From the NCBI GenBank assembly GCA_019359095.1, contig JAHHHZ010000017.1, forward strand, positions 1 to 64,000: a stretch of DNA of 64,000 bases. Reading direction: 5' to 3'. Below, in pieces: positions 46,330-54,093 of the stretch. Both the position numbers and the translations under genes were made by a program. Numbering within the stretch: the first letter of the stretch is position 1; the number at the start of each line of letters is the position of its first letter. The notes under the pieces were generated by a model. The model ran no database searches, was not told the origin of the DNA, and saw only the letters and a list, made by a program, of their open reading frames with translations. Source of the DNA: Pleurocapsa minor HA4230-MV1 (GTDB lineage Bacteria > Cyanobacteriota > Cyanobacteriia > Cyanobacteriales > Xenococcaceae).

Positions 46330-47148
46330 ATGGATAATCAATTACGGTGGCATAATTTCTATCGAGAAGTAAGCCAGCCAAAAATAGATCTAACCAAGGC
46401 ATGTCTGTATTTTGCTCAAGCAGAATATCCTGATTTAAGACCTCAAGCATATTTAAAAGTTTTAGATACGATCGCAGCCGAAATCGAAGTACAGCTTCCT
46501 GCCGAACGTTATCCTTTAAAAGTGATTCAAACTATCAACCGACATTTATTTGATACTTTGGGCTTTAGAGGAAACAAAAATAACTACTACGATCCAGATA
46601 ATAGCTTCTTACATCGTGTACTCGAACGTAGGTTAGGAATTCCCATCAGCCTATCTGTAGTCTATTTAGCGATCGCTAAACGGCTAAATTTTCCCATGCA
46701 AGGTGTTGGTTTACCTGGACATTTTCTGATTCGTCCTGAAATTGAAAATGCAGAAATTTTTGTCGATCCTTTTAACCGTGGTGAGATTCTGTTTGAAGCT
46801 GACTGTCAGCAAAGATTAGCTGAAACTTATCAGCACAAATTTCAGCTTGATCGCAACTGGTTAGCACCTGTAGATAATAAGCAGATATTAGCGAGAATGC
46901 TGAACAATTTAAAATTCATCTATCTGCATCGCCAAGAAATAGACAAGGCTTTATCAACTATGAGTGCCATTCTCAAACTTGAGCCTGAAAAAACGGCAGA
47001 GATTCGCGATCGCGGTTTACTATATTATCAGCTTAATCGTTGGTCTGAAGCAATTCTCGATTTAGAATATTACCTCAAAGTCAATCCCAGTAGTGATGAT
47101 GCACCAATAATTGAAGTTTTACTGGCGAAAATGAATCGAGTTTCTTAA
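46330..47148 (+). CDS. SirB1-type transglutaminase-like protein with TPR repeats
   Basis: 272 residues. The N-terminal part (~5-170) is the SirB1/transglutaminase-like domain: NYYDPDNSFLHRVLERRLGI followed by PISLSVVYLAIAKRLNFPMQ and GVGLPGHFLIRPE; in this family the catalytic Cys is normally replaced, and here the SLSVVY position likewise has none. Residues ~180-265 contain two TPR-like units (MLNNLKFIYLHRQEIDKALS; LEPEKTAEIRDRGLLYYQLN). Cytosolic, probably a protein-interaction module; biochemical role not established. Confidence 0.85.
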   Translation: MDNQLRWHNFYREVSQPKIDLTKACLYFAQAEYPDLRPQAYLKVLDTIAAEIEVQLPAERYPLKVIQTINRHLFDTLGFRGNKNNYYDPDNSFLHRVLERRLGIPISLSVVYLAIAKRLNFPMQGVGLPGHFLIRPEIENAEIFVDPFNRGEILFEADCQQRLAETYQHKFQLDRNWLAPVDNKQILARMLNNLKFIYLHRQEIDKALSTMSAILKLEPEKTAEIRDRGLLYYQLNRWSEAILDLEYYLKVNPSSDDAPIIEVLLAKMNRVS

Positions 47149-47222
47149 TTGTCGTTGCCGATCAAAAGCAAAGTATCTATGGTTATACTGTTCGTAGCTT
47201 TTAGCCGTTAGCCTTTGTTGAG

Positions 47223-48152
47223 ATGTATATTAGCGTCGTCATTCCTACCTATAATCGTTTACCAATCCTACAAAAATGTCTGTTTGCTTTAGAAAAACAG
47301 GAACTAACTAACAGTAAGCTTGACGGTTATGAAATTATTCTAGTAGATGATGGTTCGAGCGATCGCACCTTAGTTTGGTTAGCAGAAAATCGGGCTAATT
47401 TGCCTCATGTTAAAGTAATTGAGCAGAATCATCAAGGCGCAGCAGCAGCTAGAAATTTAGGGGTAGCAAATGCCGTTGGTGACACCATAATTTTTATCGA
47501 TAGCGATCTGGTAGTTACAAACACTTTTCTGCAATCTCATGCCGATGCATTAGTTAAAGGAAAACAAGAACTTAAAAGCGATCGCCTATTTACCTATGGT
47601 GCAGTAATTAATACAAATAACTTCGACAATCCAACTTCTGAACCATATAAAATAACAGATTTTTCCGCTGCTTACTTTGCCACTGGTAATGTAGCGATCG
47701 CTCGTAAATGGCTCGAAGATGCAGGATTATTCGATCCAGGTTTTCAACTCTATGGTTGGGAAGATTTAGAGTTAGGAGTACGATTAAAAAAACTCGATTT
47801 AAAACTAATTAAATGTCCCGCAGCTGTTGGATATCATTGGCATCCTCCTTTCAGTTTAGAGCAGATACCAAAGCTGATCGAGCAAGAAATTCAAAGAGGA
47901 AAAATGGGAGTAGTTTTTTATGACAAACATCCTACTTTTGATGTCAAAATGATGATTCAAATGACAATTCTACATCGTCTTCTTTGGGGCATATTATCAA
48001 TTGGTGGCACGCTAAATGAACGTACTTTACAGCCAGTATTAAGCTGGTTAATTAACCAAGGTAAACCTCAATTAGCTGAACAAGTAGCGAGGATCTTTCT
48101 TAACTGGTATAACGTCCAGGGTGTTTACGCTGCCTACAATGAGAGCAAGTAA
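47223..48152 (+). CDS. Family 2 glycosyltransferase
   Basis: 309 residues with a GT-A fold: SVVIPTYNRLPILQKCLFAL at the start, VDDGSSDRT for nucleotide binding, AAAARNLGVANAVGDTIIFIDSD with the metal-binding DSD, and GWEDLELGVRLKK matching the ED catalytic-base position. No transmembrane segments. Transfers a sugar from a nucleotide-sugar to glycan, lipid or protein; acceptor unknown. Its stop codon lies at the start of a higB remnant, so the 3' flank is a recombination junction, but the protein looks full length. Confidence 0.9.
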   Translation: MYISVVIPTYNRLPILQKCLFALEKQELTNSKLDGYEIILVDDGSSDRTLVWLAENRANLPHVKVIEQNHQGAAAARNLGVANAVGDTIIFIDSDLVVTNTFLQSHADALVKGKQELKSDRLFTYGAVINTNNFDNPTSEPYKITDFSAAYFATGNVAIARKWLEDAGLFDPGFQLYGWEDLELGVRLKKLDLKLIKCPAAVGYHWHPPFSLEQIPKLIEQEIQRGKMGVVFYDKHPTFDVKMMIQMTILHRLLWGILSIGGTLNERTLQPVLSWLINQGKPQLAEQVARIFLNWYNVQGVYAAYNESK

Positions 48153-48237
48153 CGATCAATGGCGGATTTGCTTTGAATGGCAAGACGGAGAAGCTTCAGA
48201 CGTAGGCGATCGTTGATTATCATTTAGGTAGAAGAAT
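48148..48237 (+). pseudogene. HigB toxin remnant (N terminus lost, frameshifted)
   Basis: From 48148 the frame reads SNDQWRICFEWQDGEASDVG and soon stops (TGA 48214). Shifting one base at 48208 restores IVDYHLGRRM, which runs into the higA start. NDQWRICFxWxDGxAxDVEIVDYH is the invariant end of HigB/RelE-type toxins. So only the last ~30 codons survive, with a one-base insertion at GGCGATCG, and the N-terminal ~60 codons are gone. Confidence 0.8.
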
Positions 48238-48544
48238 GAATGAAAACAAGCTGATGCCAGTTCATCCTGGTGAGATTCTTTTAGAAGAATTTCTCAAACC
48301 AATGAATCTTAGTCAAAATCAAATCGCTCTAGCTCTACGAGTTCCAGCACGGCGTATTAACGAAATCGTTCACGGTAAGCGACGAGTTACAGCAGATACA
48401 GCTCTTCGCCTTGCGCGTTATTTTAATATGTCACCACGATTTTGGCTGGTATTACAAATGAATTACGATTTAGATGTGGCTAATGATCGAGTAGGCGATC
48501 GCCTGAATCAGGAAGTAGCTGTCTTGGTAAATGAAGAAAATTGA
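48236..48544 (+). CDS. higA: HigA family antitoxin, orphan
   Basis: 102 residues with the HigA/VapI HTH domain: VHPGEILLEEFLKPMNLSQN, ALRVPARRINEIVHGKRRVT, and ADTALRLARYFNMSPRFWLV followed by LQMNYDL. Antitoxin and autorepressor of HigB. Its toxin, just upstream, is a fragment, so the gene may persist as a stand-alone regulator or is decaying. Confidence 0.92.
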   Translation: MNENKLMPVHPGEILLEEFLKPMNLSQNQIALALRVPARRINEIVHGKRRVTADTALRLARYFNMSPRFWLVLQMNYDLDVANDRVGDRLNQEVAVLVNEEN

Positions 48545-48571
48545 TTAATCAGGTTTAAGACCTTTTCTTTC
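48541..48571. repeat. Second copy of the TTGATTAATYAGG..TTAAGACCT element
   Basis: TTGATTAATCAGGTTTAAGA then CCTTTTCTTT matches 8844-8873 with three or four changes. AGGT-TTAAG-ACCT plus the T-run resembles a short terminator. Confidence 0.55.
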
Positions 48572-48716
48572 AATGATCATTGACATTATGGTTGGGGAGA
48601 GTGGATGCAAAGGCTATTGAGATGAAAGGGTAGCACAAAGCTATAATTGTAGAGGAATTCAACCTTTGATCGTGCAAGAAATCTAACAGTAATCTCAGTC
48701 AGATTAAACATTTTTA

Positions 48717-49574
48717 ATGAATATACTTACCAATCTTCTCTTTCCCAAGTCCAAAAAATCAGACTCCGACACAGCTAATAGACTTCCTTCACTAAATCGT
48801 AATCCTCGCGGAATTGAAATAAAGTCAGCGCCTGAAATAGAGAAGATGCGTTGCTCTGGCAAGATTGTCGCTACTGTATTAAAAGAGATCCAAGCACTAA
48901 CCAAGCCAGGAATGACCACCGCAGATTTAGACGAATATGCCGAACGACGGATACGGGAAATGGGTGCAACCCCCAGCTTTAAGGGATATTATGGTTTCCC
49001 TGCTTCTATCTGTGCCAGCGTCAATAATGAGGTGGTACACGGTATCCCTAATGCCAAGAAAGTACTCCGTCGTGGGGACGTTTTAAAAGTAGACACGGGT
49101 GCTTATTGCGATGGCTTTCATGGTGATTCTTGTATTACTATTGCCGTTGGCGATAAAGTATCTAAAGACTCTGCTAAGTTAATCAAGGTTGCTGAAGAAG
49201 CACTATACAAAGGGATTGAACAGGTAAAAGCAGGTAATCATCTCTTAGACATTGCTGGAGCAGTAGAAGACCATGTAAAAGCGAATGGTTATAGCGTGGT
49301 AGAACAGTATACTGGTCATGGTGTGGGTAAAAATCTCCATGAAGCACCATCAGTATTTAATCACCGTACGAAATTGATGCCTAACGTTAAATTAAAGGCG
49401 GGTATGACTCTGGCGATTGAACCCATACTCAATGCAGGTTCTAAGCATACTAGAGTTTTGCGCGATCGCTGGACTGTGGTTACTGTAGATAACAACCTTT
49501 CGGCGCAGTTTGAACATACGGTTTTAGTTACTAAAGATGGCTATGAAATTTTGACAGATCGCGATTTAATTTAG
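48717..49574 (+). CDS. map: Methionine aminopeptidase type I
   Basis: 285 residues. The ~38-residue N-terminal extension ([20 protein letters not shown]) precedes the pita-bread catalytic domain. Metal ligands are visible: the two Asp in [16 protein letters not shown], His in [15 protein letters not shown], Glu in [10 protein letters not shown] and Glu in [10 protein letters not shown]. The enzyme removes initiator Met from nascent proteins in the cytosol. Cyanobacteria carry several map copies; the extension is typical of one of them. Confidence 0.95.
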   Translation: MNILTNLLFPKSKKSDSDTANRLPSLNRNPRGIEIKSAPEIEKMRCSGKIVATVLKEIQALTKPGMTTADLDEYAERRIREMGATPSFKGYYGFPASICASVNNEVVHGIPNAKKVLRRGDVLKVDTGAYCDGFHGDSCITIAVGDKVSKDSAKLIKVAEEALYKGIEQVKAGNHLLDIAGAVEDHVKANGYSVVEQYTGHGVGKNLHEAPSVFNHRTKLMPNVKLKAGMTLAIEPILNAGSKHTRVLRDRWTVVTVDNNLSAQFEHTVLVTKDGYEILTDRDLI

Positions 49575-49605
49575 ATTTGGAAGATTTACAGCTAGGTAAA
49601 AATGA

Positions 49606-49992
49606 ATGTTTGTACAGATAGTCAGCACTCTTAATGACTGGGTAGTTAGTTTGTGTCAGTTATTAGCACTGTTTGTCATCGTTACAGGAATAGTTAAAGC
49701 TTTAATTATTTACAGCCAACATATTTTTATTAGTACTAGTTCGGCGATCGCATTTCAAGGAAGTCGCCTAGAATTAGGCTATGGTTTTTCTCTCGGATTA
49801 AGCTTTTTATTAGGAGGAAGCATCTTAAAGACAACGATTACCCCCTCTTGGAATGAGCTTGGTCAACTAGCGGCAATTATTGCCCTGCGGACGATTTTAA
49901 ATTACCTTTTATTACAGGCAATTGATAAAAGTGCTGAAGATTTTAAGAGTCACTCTTTATGGCTCAATGAACAGAAAAGTGTGAGCGGCTAA
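49606..49992 (+). CDS. DUF1622 family membrane protein
   Basis: 128 residues with three predicted transmembrane helices (~10-33, ~58-75, ~85-103). SRLELGYGFSLGLSFLLGGS and GQLAAIIALRTILNYLLLQA are the conserved DUF1622 segments. Function unknown. 31 bp after map on the same strand, perhaps cotranscribed. Confidence 0.8.
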   Translation: MFVQIVSTLNDWVVSLCQLLALFVIVTGIVKALIIYSQHIFISTSSAIAFQGSRLELGYGFSLGLSFLLGGSILKTTITPSWNELGQLAAIIALRTILNYLLLQAIDKSAEDFKSHSLWLNEQKSVSG

Positions 49993-50262
49993 AGCCTATT
50001 ATTTAGTCATTATTTATTAATTGCCCAGCCTAAGCTTTAATTCAATTGACCGACCGTGGCAAAGTACCAGAAGCCCTAAAATTGGCTCATTTAGTCGGTG
50101 CAGCAGTGATTAATGGAGAAAGCAGTTCACAAGCATAGTAATTATTGAAGATAGCTATCATAACTTTTAGCAGATGGATGTAATTAAATAAAGTTGGACA
50201 ATTTAATTTTGTTTATTTCTGATTTTGGCTCACCATAACTAAAACCAAGTAATATAGCTCTC
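49993..50262. other. Intergenic region with a possible gene fragment
   Basis: The frame 50034-50139 (LIQLTDRGKVPEALKLAHLV followed by GAAVINGESSSQA and TAG) has no start codon and coding-like composition. It looks like the C-terminal end of a lost gene, which I cannot identify. Nothing else seen. Confidence 0.35.
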
Positions 50263-50442
50263 ATGAATAAGATAAGTAGTAAAAATCAGGTAGTTCAATT
50301 CCTCTGCCAACCACAAGGAGGTAAAGCTTATTTATTAAATGCTTTAAATTCAAACTCGGAACAAGTCTTTATGGAAGCTTTGCACAATATTATTGATGCG
50401 ATGAACCAAGATCTTTCATCTAGCCTGACAAAGAAATTGTAG
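50263..50442 (+). CDS. Small hypothetical protein (59 residues)
   Basis: ATG at 50263, TAG at 50440. The sequence MNKISSKNQVVQFLCQPQGG continues with KAYLLNALNSNSEQVFMEAL and a helical tail. It is soluble and predicted helical. No clear ribosome-binding site and no family recognised. It precedes the UbiD family gene by 56 bp on the same strand. Confidence 0.35.
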   Translation: MNKISSKNQVVQFLCQPQGGKAYLLNALNSNSEQVFMEALHNIIDAMNQDLSSSLTKKL

Positions 50443-50498
50443 ATCCTTGCCCAACTCTTCTAGACTATGTATATACTTACAAGTTTATATTTCTTAAT

Positions 50499-52007
50499 AT
50501 GGCAAGAGATTTACGGGGATTTATTGAAATTCTAGAATCTAAGGGTCAGCTACGGCGCATTTCAGCACTGGTCGATCCTGAACTAGAAATTGCTGAAATT
50601 TCTAATCGCCTGTTACAGGCAGGAGGGCCTGGTTTATTGTTTGAAAACGTTAAAGGATCTCCCTTTGCTGTAGCAGTTAATCTTATGGGAACCGTAGAGA
50701 GGATCTGCTGGTCGATGAACATGGAAGCGCCAGAAGAGTTAGAAACTTTGGGTTCTAAACTAGCCATGTTGCAGCAGCCTAAACCACCGAAGAAAATTAA
50801 GCAGGCGGTAGATTTTGGCAAAGTGCTATTTGATGTTTTAAAAGCCAAGCCAGGTAGGGACTTTTTTCCCTCTTGCCAGCAAATAGTGATCGAAGGAGAA
50901 GATGTCGATCTCAACCAAGTGCCGATGATTCGTCCTTATGTGGGAGATGCGGGAAAAATCATCACTTTGGGTTTAGTCATTACTAAAGATGTAGAAACAG
51001 GTACGCCGAACGTTGGTGTATATCGTCTTCAGCTACAGTCTAAAAATACCATGACCGTTCATTGGCTTTCGGTACGGGGTGGGGCAAGACATCTCAGGAA
51101 AGCAGCAGAAGCAGGCAAAAAACTAGAAATTGCGATCGCCCTGGGAGTCGATCCGATGATTATTATGGCAGCAGCAACACCCATTCCTGTAGATCTCTCT
51201 GAGTGGCTCTTTGCTGGTTTATATGGGGGCAGTGGAGTTAAACTGGCTAAATGTAAAACTGTGGATCTCGAAGTTCCAGCAGACTCTGAGTTTGTTTTGG
51301 AAGGAACAATTACCCCAGGAGAAATGTTACCCGATGGGCCTTTTGGGGATCACATGGGCTATTACGGCGGGGTTGAAGATTCGCCTCTAGTTCGTTTCCA
51401 CTGTATGACCCATCGTAAAGATCCAATTTACCTGACTACTTTTAGCGGTCGCCCACCCAAAGAAGAAGCAATGATGGCGATCGCTCTTAACCGTATTTAT
51501 ACCCCAATTCTGCGTCAGCAAGTCTCGGAAATTGTTGATTTCTTCCTGCCAATGGAGGCGCTGAGTTACAAGGCAGCAATTATTTCGATTGATAAAGCCT
51601 ATCCTGGACAGGCAAGAAGGGCAGCCCTAGCTTTTTGGAGTGCTTTACCCCAGTTTACCTATACCAAGTTTGTCATTGTCGTTGATAAGGATATCAATAT
51701 CCGCGATCCCCGCCAGGTAGTTTGGGCAATTAGCTCCAAAGTCGATCCCTCCCGCGATGTCTTTATCTTGCCCGATACTCCTTTTGATACTCTTGACTTT
51801 GCTAGCGAAAAAATTGGTTTAGGTGGGCGCATGGGGATCGATGCTACGACCAAGATTCCTCCTGAAACCGATCATGAATGGGGCAAACCTTTAGAATCCG
51901 ATGGTGATGTCGCCGATATGGTTGACCGACGCTGGCAGGAATATGGATTAGGGGATATTGATTTAGCTGAAGTAGACGCCAATTTGTTCGGCTACGATTT
52001 GAAATAA
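50499..52007 (+). CDS. UbiD family decarboxylase
   Basis: 502 residues, full length for UbiD. Motifs: ARDLRGFIEILESKGQLRRI at the start, GTPNVGVYRLQLQSKNTMTV and WLSVRGGARHLRKA in the prenylated-FMN binding part, PFGDHMGYYGGVEDSPLVRF with the conserved acidic/Arg network, and FILPDTPFDTLDFAS near the C terminus. Such enzymes decarboxylate aromatic or alpha,beta-unsaturated acids with prenyl-FMN made by UbiX. In cyanobacteria a role in plastoquinone synthesis is assumed. Cytosolic. Confidence 0.93.
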   Translation: MARDLRGFIEILESKGQLRRISALVDPELEIAEISNRLLQAGGPGLLFENVKGSPFAVAVNLMGTVERICWSMNMEAPEELETLGSKLAMLQQPKPPKKIKQAVDFGKVLFDVLKAKPGRDFFPSCQQIVIEGEDVDLNQVPMIRPYVGDAGKIITLGLVITKDVETGTPNVGVYRLQLQSKNTMTVHWLSVRGGARHLRKAAEAGKKLEIAIALGVDPMIIMAAATPIPVDLSEWLFAGLYGGSGVKLAKCKTVDLEVPADSEFVLEGTITPGEMLPDGPFGDHMGYYGGVEDSPLVRFHCMTHRKDPIYLTTFSGRPPKEEAMMAIALNRIYTPILRQQVSEIVDFFLPMEALSYKAAIISIDKAYPGQARRAALAFWSALPQFTYTKFVIVVDKDINIRDPRQVVWAISSKVDPSRDVFILPDTPFDTLDFASEKIGLGGRMGIDATTKIPPETDHEWGKPLESDGDVADMVDRRWQEYGLGDIDLAEVDANLFGYDLK

Positions 52008-52212
52008 ATTTGAAATAATTTATCTAATTTATCTCTTTTGGATGCATAAAATACCACTTTACCCGTAACTAAAATTAACCTACTTCATCAAAATTTTATG
52101 GTTGTGACAATAAATTTAGTGAAATAATAGGAAACCCTTGTTGATATATAGTCAAATATACTTATGAGGGTATATACATAGCTTTAAAATCTCAATATTT
52201 TAAGTAGAATCA

Positions 52213-52728
52213 ATGAAAAATAAATATCTATCTCTTGCCTTAGTTGGTTGTGCGATCGCATTTTCCGCAGTTCCGCTCAAAGCCGAAGAAAAAGCGACTC
52301 CTGAGTCTACTAAATCTGTGTTTGTTTGCGCTGTCCAGGGCGATACCCCTACTATGTTTGCTTACAATCCAGGCCAAGTAAATTTGACACCTTTGATGAG
52401 TTGGCACGCTGAATATTTAGTACCAGGACAGTCTGGAGCTGAAGTTTGTCAGCAAACCGCAGCAAAACTACAAAGTTCATATCAGCAGGAAGATGCTAAG
52501 TATTTGAAGGCTGAAACCAACAAAAACGCAAACCTAGTGTGTTTGGTCAATGAAGAGGATCAAAATTGCCTAAATGAAGCCAGTGAAAAGCTGTTTAGCG
52601 TTAATCCTAAATTTAATGCAAGTTGTGTTTTAGAAAACAAATCGCCGATTGATTGCCAAGTGTATAAAGTCCGAGGTGTATATAGTTTTAATGATGAACC
52701 ATATCAACCACTCTGGTGGCCTTGGTAG
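52213..52728 (+). CDS. COP23 domain protein
   Basis: 171 residues with a Sec signal peptide (cleavage after PLKA, ~24). The mature part has four to six cysteines, and FVCAVQGDTPTMFAYNPGQV with VCQQTAAKLQ and CLVNEEDQNCLNEASEKLFS follows the COP23 family pattern (named after a membrane-associated, circadian-oscillating polypeptide of Synechococcus RF-1). Likely periplasmic with disulfides. Function unknown. It ends in an unusual GVYSFNDEPYQPLWWPW tail and is followed by a strong hairpin. Confidence 0.8.
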   Translation: MKNKYLSLALVGCAIAFSAVPLKAEEKATPESTKSVFVCAVQGDTPTMFAYNPGQVNLTPLMSWHAEYLVPGQSGAEVCQQTAAKLQSSYQQEDAKYLKAETNKNANLVCLVNEEDQNCLNEASEKLFSVNPKFNASCVLENKSPIDCQVYKVRGVYSFNDEPYQPLWWPW

Positions 52729-52735
52729 TAGGCTG

Positions 52736-52763
52736 TTGCCAATTAGTTTGAGCTAGTTGGCAA
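52736..52763 (+). terminator. Hairpin terminator after the COP23 gene
   Basis: TTGCCAATTAG, a 6-nt loop, then CTAGTTGGCAA followed by TTTAG. An 11-bp stem with one G-T wobble, 8 bases after the stop codon. Confidence 0.7.
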
Positions 52764-53073
52764 TTTAGATTATTTAATCGTCTTTTTAATTACCTAATGG
52801 TATACCGAGGGAAATCTATCAACACTAATGTTTTCTTGCTTTGATGTCATCGATCTAAAAAAAGCTATCAAATAGAGCTATTTGCTCATGACCAACCAAT
52901 TAATTAGACATGAGTTATAAAAATGTCTATATTTCTTATCAAGTTACCTGATAGCTTACTTAGTGATAACTTAAAAGACGATGACAACCAAAGATTAACC
53001 AAGCAAGATTTGGTAAAAGTCACTTTTACATATAAATTACAGATAGAAATATAGCAAAAGCATAGTGTTTTAG
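52764..53073. other. Intergenic region upstream of the beta-barrel gene
   Basis: About 310 bases. A 43-codon frame (52923-53054, starting MSIFLIKLPDSLLSDN) is open but has no ribosome-binding site or family match; I leave it uncalled. A small AGCTATCAAATAGAGCTATT inverted repeat lies near 52861. Confidence 0.35.
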
Positions 53074-54063
53074 ATGCCCCTCATTAGAAAGTCCCTCATT
53101 TGCTCTTTTAAGATTGCTCTAATAAACATCGTTTTATTGACAGCCAGCAATATCGGTGTTGGAGCAGAACAAACTAAACATTCATCAGCATTAAATCTTA
53201 GACAGTCAGAAAAAAGCGAGTTTAGTAATAAAACTCAGTGGCAGTTTATTGCCTCCGAGAAGTACAAAATTAACAATGCTGTTGCTGTTGAATCATCCGA
53301 CGAAGAGGGGATTCCCTCATTACGTCGTCAACCATCGGGAGGTCAAAGATTTGAACCAAAACGAATACCGTTACAAGTTTCTGATCCGAAAAATACATAT
53401 CAAGCGTCCCCTAGCATTACTATTATCAATCCATCAGCATATGGAGCATCTTGGGGTAATGCTGGAATCGGCTTGGGATATCAAGAGCGGGCGAGGTTTA
53501 GAGACGAATCTGATGGGGTATTTGGTCTAGGCTTTGGTTTAGGAAATGCTCAAAAAAATGTTGGTGTCCAAGTGGGAATTAGTCTGGTTGATATTAGTTC
53601 ACCTTTTAGTGATGGGTCAATTAACCTCAAGCTGCATCGTCGTTTGCCCAAAGATTTTGCGATCGCCGCTGGAGTTCAAGGCTTAACTACTTGGGGAAAT
53701 ACGGATGGAGGATCTTCTGTATTTGGCGTTGCGACTAAAAGATTTAAATTGCGTACAGATAGAACTAAACCTTTTAGTGAAGTGTATACAACATTAGGCG
53801 TGGGAGGCGGCCAGTTTCGCTCAGAGTCTAATATTAATGAAGGTAACGAAAATGTTGGAGTTTTTGGCAGTTTAGCAATTAAGGTGATTCAACCAGTCGG
53901 TTTGGTCGCTGAATGGAGCGGTCAAGACTTAACGATTGGAGTTCCCTTAGTCCCATTTAAAAAAATTCCCTTAGTTATTGTTCCTTCTATCACCGATGTG
54001 ACAGGTTCGGCGGGGGACGGAACAAGATTTGTTTTGGGTCTTGGATACAGTTTGTCTTTTTAA
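53074..54063 (+). CDS. Predicted outer-membrane beta-barrel protein
   Basis: 329 residues. Signal peptide to about residue 32 (NIGVGA), then a ~90-residue low-complexity linker. From ~120 onward come alternating Gly/aromatic amphipathic strands (GNAGIGLGYQERARF, GVFGLGFGLGNAQKNVGVQV, DFAIAAGVQGLTTWGN, EVYTTLGVGGGQF). The protein ends in FVLGLGYSLSF, with the C-terminal Phe that serves as the outer-membrane insertion signal. I do not recognise a named family. The CHAT protease gene begins 30 bp downstream on the same strand, so the two probably form an operon. Confidence 0.65.
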   Translation: MPLIRKSLICSFKIALINIVLLTASNIGVGAEQTKHSSALNLRQSEKSEFSNKTQWQFIASEKYKINNAVAVESSDEEGIPSLRRQPSGGQRFEPKRIPLQVSDPKNTYQASPSITIINPSAYGASWGNAGIGLGYQERARFRDESDGVFGLGFGLGNAQKNVGVQVGISLVDISSPFSDGSINLKLHRRLPKDFAIAAGVQGLTTWGNTDGGSSVFGVATKRFKLRTDRTKPFSEVYTTLGVGGGQFRSESNINEGNENVGVFGSLAIKVIQPVGLVAEWSGQDLTIGVPLVPFKKIPLVIVPSITDVTGSAGDGTRFVLGLGYSLSF

Positions 54064-54093
54064 ATAAAAATTGTTAGTAAATAAAGTGAGACC

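Noticed and set aside
53249-53530. 93-codon frame inside the beta-barrel gene
   Set aside because: Alternative frame without domain; the main frame has a signal peptide and strand pattern.
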